Source: Phialocephala subalpina (taxonomy: Eukaryota; Ascomycota; Leotiomycetes; Helotiales; Mollisiaceae). From it: DNA of 46,775 bases. The notes under the pieces are model-generated. The model made no database searches. It worked only from the letters and a program-made list of their open reading frames with translations, and was not told the DNA's origin. How positions within the stretch are numbered: position 1 is the stretch's first letter; every line of letters begins with the position of its first letter. Position numbers and translations under genes: made by a program. The stretch is from positions 39,825 through 86,599 of the forward strand of contig FJOG01000059.1 in assembly GCA_900073065.1 (NCBI GenBank). The letters are read 5' to 3'. This document shows, piece by piece, positions 42,701-46,775 of this stretch.

Positions 42701-43195
42701 AAGATCCAATACTTGCAGAAATCCCTCAAAGCAAGAAATGCAGCGGGTCAAGAACATGAGCAGAAGAGAGCATTGGTGGCCATGGTTGGGGATGGGATTA
42801 ATGATTCTCCTGCTTTGACAACTGCGGATGTCGGTATCGCGATCGGTTCGGGATCAGATATTGCGATCTCGTCTGCGGAATTCGTACTGGTGTCTTCCAA
42901 TCTCAACACTCTCTTGACTCTACTGGACTTGAGCAAGGTGGTGTTCAGGAGAATCAAGTTCAACTTCGGTTGGGCGCTGGTTTATAATATGGTTATGTTG
43001 CCGTTTGCGGCGGGCGTGCTGTACCCGGTTGTCAGTGGAGGCAAGCATGTCAGGCTCGATCCGGTTTGGGCGAGCTTGAGTATGGCGTTGAGTAGTATTA
43101 GTGTTGTTTGTTCTAGCCTGGCGCTGAGGAGCAAGATTCCTGGGATTGGGTTTAGGGTTAGGAAGTTTGAAGAGGGTGAGGGGAGAAGTGAGTGA
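39785..43195 (+). CDS. P1B-type copper-transporting ATPase with three HMA domains
   Basis: A single exon of 1136 aa. Three metal-binding HMA motifs are visible: HCPSC (Cys24, Cys27), GGMTCAVC (Cys201, Cys204) and DGMFCEHC (Cys288, Cys291). Another Cys pair, NCEAC, lies between the first two. Membrane segments begin at LRILIRVLLTFIIAIPTLII. The transduction motif DESSLTGES, the ion-path motif VACPCGLALA (Cys723, Cys725), the phosphorylation site DKTGT (Asp768) and GDGINDSPAL (Asp1003) are all present, so the pump should be active. It moves Cu(I) out of the cytosol, either into the Golgi for enzyme loading (Ccc2-type) or across the plasma membrane for detoxification (CrpA-type). The three HMA repeats do not decide between these. 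No introns or damage are visible. A telomere-like TTTAGGGTTAGG near 43150 is coding. Confidence 0.92.
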   Translation: MAQSTSRTRPQLITSSFLISNLHCPSCVSHIEDTLFALDPRPSTVSPSLLTSWVTVQHDESLSLIDICDALENAGFDISDLTSESKDGHCIAGTSHTGSDGEIGYLDRLLHTFRPEEECASNGKLTTRHLQNCEACRLEALGKNGIDTKSPQPPSSSEKGKGKAAMESSDDEKVLPPLVTIDSEDSVQTWRASLAIGGMTCAVCVGTITEEMEKKPWVKKVTVNLISNSATIDFNGEEHKNDIVESIEDIGYDATIDTVVDLRKFEKVSSRNATTPRTVSIQIDGMFCEHCPTRVIKAVEGLGNGIKIEHSPDLKDPILGIIYTPQVPDFTIRTIMAAIAAADPAIEPVIYHPPTLEERSRKIHRKEQLRILIRVLLTFIIAIPTLIIGIIYMSLVSEHNSGKMFLMAPLRAGVSRAQWALFILATPVYFLCADVFHVRALKELVYMWKPRSTTPFLQRFYRFGSMNMLMSLGTTIAYISSLAQLIAAGVHPPSKPDNSTFYFDSVVFLTLFLLIGRLIESYSKSKTGDAVTMLGKLRPTEALLVEQGSFKTGEEIVNGSHESLRSVNVDLLEYGDIVKVLHGGSPPCDGILVQGETKFDESSLTGESRLVKKSIGDEVYSGTVNKESAVSIKITGVAGSSMLDQIVKAVREGQTRRAPMERIADTLTSYFVPVITLIAIGTWIFWLAMGTSGTLPRDYMDHDSGSWVVWALQFAISVFVVACPCGLALAAPTALFVGGGLAAQYGILVKGGGEAFEKASKLDCVVFDKTGTLTLGGEPVVTDSEVLPLDLKVGTDGMSEKVVLGMVSSIEGNSSHTLAKALVSFCRTKETTPINAMNVEEIAGKGMKGKFSSATNDEFALIIGNEALISDNSVTIPSSALASLSKWKSEGRSVALAAIKSSTSTYQLAAIFAISDPIRPEAPRIIAALQKRGTDVWMLSGDNQITANAIGSQVGIPSSNIIAGVLPSQKAEKIQYLQKSLKARNAAGQEHEQKRALVAMVGDGINDSPALTTADVGIAIGSGSDIAISSAEFVLVSSNLNTLLTLLDLSKVVFRRIKFNFGWALVYNMVMLPFAAGVLYPVVSGGKHVRLDPVWASLSMALSSISVVCSSLALRSKIPGIGFRVRKFEEGEGRSE

Positions 43196-43398
43196 GAGGT
43201 GATGGGGTAACTTGAGATTTCATTATGCATCCTGCTGAGCACCCATTTCAGATAGATACCCAACCTCTCTTCGGGATGGTTTTATTACAGTAATTGACGC
43301 TTTTTATTTACCTTGAGCTCCGTATTTCCCAAGTGTCATCAATCCCTTCTAGAATCATCTTGACCAATCCCCTGTCTTTCCCTTCCTTCACTCTCCTG

Positions 43399-44168
43399 TC
43401 ACCACATCCCAACAAAAGCAGCAACAATCGCGATCAACCCCGCCATTAAGATCACAGCTTCCTTCCTCGCCCTCTCCCTCAAGCTTCCCTCAGCCCCAGA
43501 ACTCGGCACATGACTCCCAGTAATGTTCTCAAAAACACTCTCCAACGCCTTCTCCTGCCCCACAATAACCGACTGCCAATTAACAGGGATACTCGTATAC
43601 CAGTCCGACCGAACTATAGCGTCCCAATTGTACCCATTGGCTGCTAGGGAGAGTTGAGCTGTGGTGGGCGCTGCTTCTGTTTCCGGGGATCAGTACAAAG
43701 CTTGGGGAAAGAGGAAGAAAGGATGGTGACGAGTGAGGGAAGTACCAAAGACCGCGGTTTTGAGACCGGGGTATTGAGGTCCAGCGGTCCAGGTTGAGTC
43801 TACGGAGGAGAAAGCTGAGAGGAGAGCTTCGGCTTCGGCGGCGTCGACGCGGAGGGTGGCGGGGATTATTGGACTGAAGTGGGCGGTTGGTGGTGTACTA
43901 TCAAATATATTAACTTTTGGAGCTCCGGGATCGGGAAAGGGAAAGGTACGCACAAAGTTTTCGAAGCAGTACAGTCCGCATACGGTGTGTTAGGATCGCA
44001 TGAGCTCGTCCCGGTGGAGGTTGAAGGTGAAGCGGGGTTAGTGACGGTACTTGTCGCGATTGAGGTGTGGGTTCCGGTAAGGGTTGTGAGTGCTGAGGTT
44101 GCGGCTGCTGTTCGTTGATGGAGGTGCGCGCTTGTTGCGAGGGTGGAGAAGATGGTGAGGAGCTGCAT
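43399..44168 (-). CDS. Small Ser/Thr-rich secreted protein with C-terminal hydrophobic anchor
   Basis: Three exons, 44168-43954, 43897-43746 and 43676-43399, encode 214 aa. The introns (56 and 69 nt) are GTGCGT...GATAG and GTACTT...AACAG, and all phases agree. The start MQLLTIFSTLATSAHLHQRT is a signal peptide; the ATG 36 nt upstream would add a polar MPIGETDIQISK and is less likely. A Ser/Thr-rich stretch (TSIATSTVTNPASPSTSTG) suggests O-glycosylation. It is followed by SSCDPNTPYADC, a conserved-looking AEALLSAFSSVDSTW, and GYNWDAIVRSDWYTSIPVNW. The final MAGLIAIVAAFVGMW is hydrophobic and ends at the stop, so it is a membrane tail or GPI signal. The form is common among fungal wall or membrane proteins of unknown role. 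No family name is given. Confidence 0.75.
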
Positions 44169-44944
44169 TTTGGATATTTGTATATCTGTCTCGCCAATGG
44201 GCATGTAGAAACCCTCGTAGAGTTGACGTTGCGCCAGAAGTTTTGAAGTGAGGAAGGCGCGTCGTGTCTCCCCTCTCCGATCAAGATCGGAAAAAGATTG
44301 ATTGAAGGTTGAGTGGCACTTTTATATTCACTCTCAGTAGCGTCCCACGATGCAGATTCCCATCGCTATCTAAAATGCAACCTCGAACAGCGAGTTCCTG
44401 CGAGGTCCCGGCCGAGTAGATGAAGTCGCAATGTTTTCTGATACATGCAACGAACCACGTGCATGAACTCATGCGGGGAACCGTTGTTGTGGAAGGAGAG
44501 ATCGAGATCTCAAAGAAGGTGCGATAAGAGGAAGTAGGTTTGAAGATGATTTTTTGAGATGGGCAGGAGCTACCTGCGAAATTGCGACCATCTTAGCAGG
44601 TGCGCCGAGCGGGCGGGGGATTGGTAAAGATTGAAGTTGAAGGTATCGTAGGATTGGCTGACTGAAGATACGCGCACGCCGCACGCGTGTTCTGTCATAC
44701 GGATGCAGGTTGTACATACTGATGTCAGCTGCCAGACAAGTTGCGCATGTTGAACGTGAAGAATTCTAAAATACAAAAATATTTAAACTTCCATATCTAC
44801 CATGATGCAAATTCATCACTCAAAGCATATTCGTATCGGACCAATGGAAGCCCACGGACACATATCGACCCTCTCATCTTCAAGCCCAATTTTTGTATGT
44901 CACATTCAAATGATCAGACACCAGGCCGCCAACAGGCTTCGGAT
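44169..44944. other. Gap without recognisable gene
   Basis: Promoter of the small secreted protein gene and downstream flank of the next relic. Short frames are not supported. Confidence 0.35.
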
Positions 44945-45616
44945 CTAAGCAGATTTCTTTCGAATTGTATCTCCTCTCAGGGCCCATTCGAGGAGAGCGG
45001 TGACTGCCTTTCCAAACTTACTTCCATTTATCGCAGCAAAGTTGCTCTGATGTCTGGTGTCGAGATCGGATTTAAAAGCAGGAAGCCCAACATTTAGAAG
45101 TGCGTAGTCCTTCTCGGGCTAGATAATTTCAGTCAGTCAAATCATCAACGTTGGAACTTAGAAGGATTAAGACTCACATCCACAAAAACCCATATCCTTC
45201 ATCCCACCAACAAACTAAGCAACCGTCACCTTAATCTCCTGCAACAAATACCTCATATTGTCCCGAAAAATCGAAAATCAAGCATAACACCCTTCCCTTA
45301 GGATTATGATACGCAACCGACATCGCCTCAAGTTCACAACTATGTCCTATAGTCAATAATATGATCTGTATCGATCTTCCCATATTTCGTAGTAGTAGTA
45401 CTATTCTCCCAATCAATCCAAGCCCGCTTACCATCAAGCGATTGATTGAGAAAATCCCTCCTGCGAAGGCGTCGTCTCCTGTTTGGGTGAAGTTTCCGAG
45501 ACTAGGTCGGAATGCTGGTGTGGTTTGCTGGAAGGATGGATTCAAGAGCCCGAAGAGGACAAGATATTGGCGACGAAGAGACACGGCGAACTACCAAGCT
45601 ACGCCGAATTGCTTCA
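44945..45616 (-). pseudogene. Decayed gene of unknown fungal family
   Basis: A minus-strand gene is spread over shifting frames. From an ATG at 45616: SFQQTTPAFRPSLGNFTQTG, DDAFAGGIFSINRLM, then (shifted) DGKRAWIDWENSTTTTKYGK and IDTDHIIDY, then AMSVAYHNPKGR. After a clean intron (45177-45119, GTGAGT...ATCTAG with a CTGAC branch) it reads RIWVFVDPEKDYALLNVGLP, AFKSDLDTRHQSNFAAINGS and KFGKAVTALLEWALRGD, until TAG at 44947-44945. Several stops and frameshifts interrupt the first half. The pieces follow a recognisable order for an uncharacterised fungal protein I cannot name. The intact splice site shows that decay is recent. Confidence 0.55.
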
Positions 45617-46667
45617 TTTTCGGGAAGAGGTTTCATCCTTATAGAACAGTGTGAGGAGAGAAATCAGTGAGCAAACGTGATGCTGGTAGACAGAGCTCAC
45701 AGGAAATATTCAGATTGACGGATTGTCGGATCGATGCCAATTAAGATAGATTTGACCCCACAACGATGACTGCCGCTCGTCGATGCCGACATTGGTACCC
45801 AACTGCTCGAGACCTGTGAATGACTTCTGAAATGATCACGCGCATAACGTCCAGGGCTGTCTTTGGTACTCTGCAACCAACCTTCCAATTTCAAATCGGG
45901 AAAGAAAAACACATCAATACCAGTTCAAGGGAGTCCGGATGCTGTTAAATAGCACGCAAAAAAAGAGAAGCGGCAAACACGAGCAGCATCTTCGGAAAGA
46001 CTTCGACCCTTCATCAGAACGTCAAGATTTCATCTCGAGAAAAACATCCAGAATCAAACCAATCAATCAAAAAGACAGCGAATACTCGTCTACTTCTGCC
46101 CGCTTCTATACCTGGAGATGAGATCTCATCTTCCCTTTCCAGTCATGGTGAAATGGACAACTCACCCTGCAGCTGCAAGCCACTGACGCTTAGATCCCTC
46201 CTACCTCGCAGGTCTCCAGATTAATATATGCAAAAATTGAAAAGACTTCAGTTCTTAGCTGCAGCCGCATAGGTGTTACGAACTCAATTGCGAAGTGAGG
46301 GTTTGGGATGGATGAGAGATGAGAGTAAAGAAAGGATAAGGAAAAGAAGTAACGAGCGGGGTGAAGATTTTAAGGTTACGAAATAGCGGGGAGATACGTG
46401 CGATAAATAAATCATTTTATTTGGAGCTCGAGAAGAGCTTTGATTGTCGTTCTAACGGAGCTGTAATAATCTAGAAGTGCTGCGGGAGGATGGAAAGGGG
46501 CTCGAGAGGGGGTAGAGGTGCGGCCGAAATGCCGGGTCCTTCCGCTAAATTTAGCGATCCGCTAGGCTTTTCTTTTTTCCGACCGGTGGCCGGCGAATGA
46601 GTGGCAAACATATAGGAACAACCCATCCGTTCCATCTCTAAAATTCAGCATTCCACCATCACCACAT
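45617..46667. other. Gap and promoter of the right-edge gene
   Basis: Nothing in this stretch resembles a known gene. The last 100 bp before 46668 are pyrimidine/CA-rich, like a fungal leader. Confidence 0.35.
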
Positions 46668-46775
46668 ATGCGGCCCTTACGACCCTCCCAAATCAATCGA
46701 CGCATGACGCCCGGCAGCGATTTCAACATCTACACGTCCCCAACCACCATCCTCTCCCCAGCATCGACCGCCACG
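46668..46775 (+). CDS. 5' end of a gene running off the window
   Basis: An ATG at 46668 opens a frame of 36 codons to the window edge: MRPLRPSQINRRMTPGSDFN then IYTSPTTILSPASTAT. Codon third positions are C-rich like expressed genes, and the leader TTCCACCATCACCACAT precedes it. The N-terminus is Pro/Ser/Thr-rich. The function cannot be told from this fragment. Confidence 0.45.
   Translation, partial: MRPLRPSQINRRMTPGSDFNIYTSPTTILSPASTAT

Noticed and set aside
43146..43164. Telomere-like TTTAGGGTTAGG
   Set aside because: It occurs once and encodes FRVRKF in the copper ATPase C-terminus; there is no repeat array.

Overview
The window looks like nuclear DNA of a filamentous ascomycete, probably Leotiomycetes/Helotiales (inference). 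The signs are short GT-AG introns of about 45-145 nt with CTAAC/CTGAC-like branch sites, several HET (heterokaryon-incompatibility) genes, a GH131 enzyme, a fungal PNG1, a three-HMA copper ATPase, and AT-rich tracts that look like repeat-induced point mutation (RIP). It reads as an accessory region: roughly half the recognisable genes are dead or damaged.

Layout. 1-1.9 kb is an extremely AT-rich tract without genes. 2.1-7.4 kb holds an intact membrane-anchored fungal protein (-) and a long three-exon gene (+) in which a trypsin-fold-like domain with an apparent His-Asp-Cys triad runs in frame into peptide:N-glycanase (PNG1). 7.4-10 kb contains a HET tail relic, a frameshifted secreted-protein gene and an internally deleted CDC123/D123 relic. 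10.8 kb carries a three-exon gene for a 12-cysteine small secreted protein. 12-20.6 kb is a gene graveyard around one intact HET gene: a GST-like gene with four nonsense codons, a TAP-type alpha/beta hydrolase with frameshifts and stops, and a Zn2Cys6 transcription factor broken by nonsense codons, a frameshift and a 126-bp in-place inversion. 22-25.4 kb has an intact short-chain dehydrogenase and an intact single-exon HET gene. 26.8-27.8 kb is a Tc1/mariner transposase whose full reading frame survives without indels but is riddled with G-to-A/C-to-T changes. 28.5-30 kb encodes a STAND-type N-terminal domain joined to a retropepsin-like fold. 31-33.2 kb is a HET pseudogene killed by nonsense codons only. 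33.9-36.3 kb holds an unnamed relic and a duplicated cysteine-rich secreted domain. 37.5-44.2 kb is a healthier block: GH131 (one-base frameshift in its signal peptide), a P1B copper ATPase, and a small secreted/C-terminally anchored protein. 45 kb holds another decayed gene, and a gene enters at the right edge.

Together the contents suggest an arena of non-self recognition (HET, STAND-like) and secretion genes next to transposon-derived AT-rich DNA. Nearly all visible nonsense codons fit C-to-T or G-to-A changes, as expected if RIP or RIP-like deamination reached non-repeat neighbours or once-duplicated genes. The most novel-looking item is the protease-like/PNG1 fusion. Splice sites and products come from reading the sequence and remembered families; no search was run.
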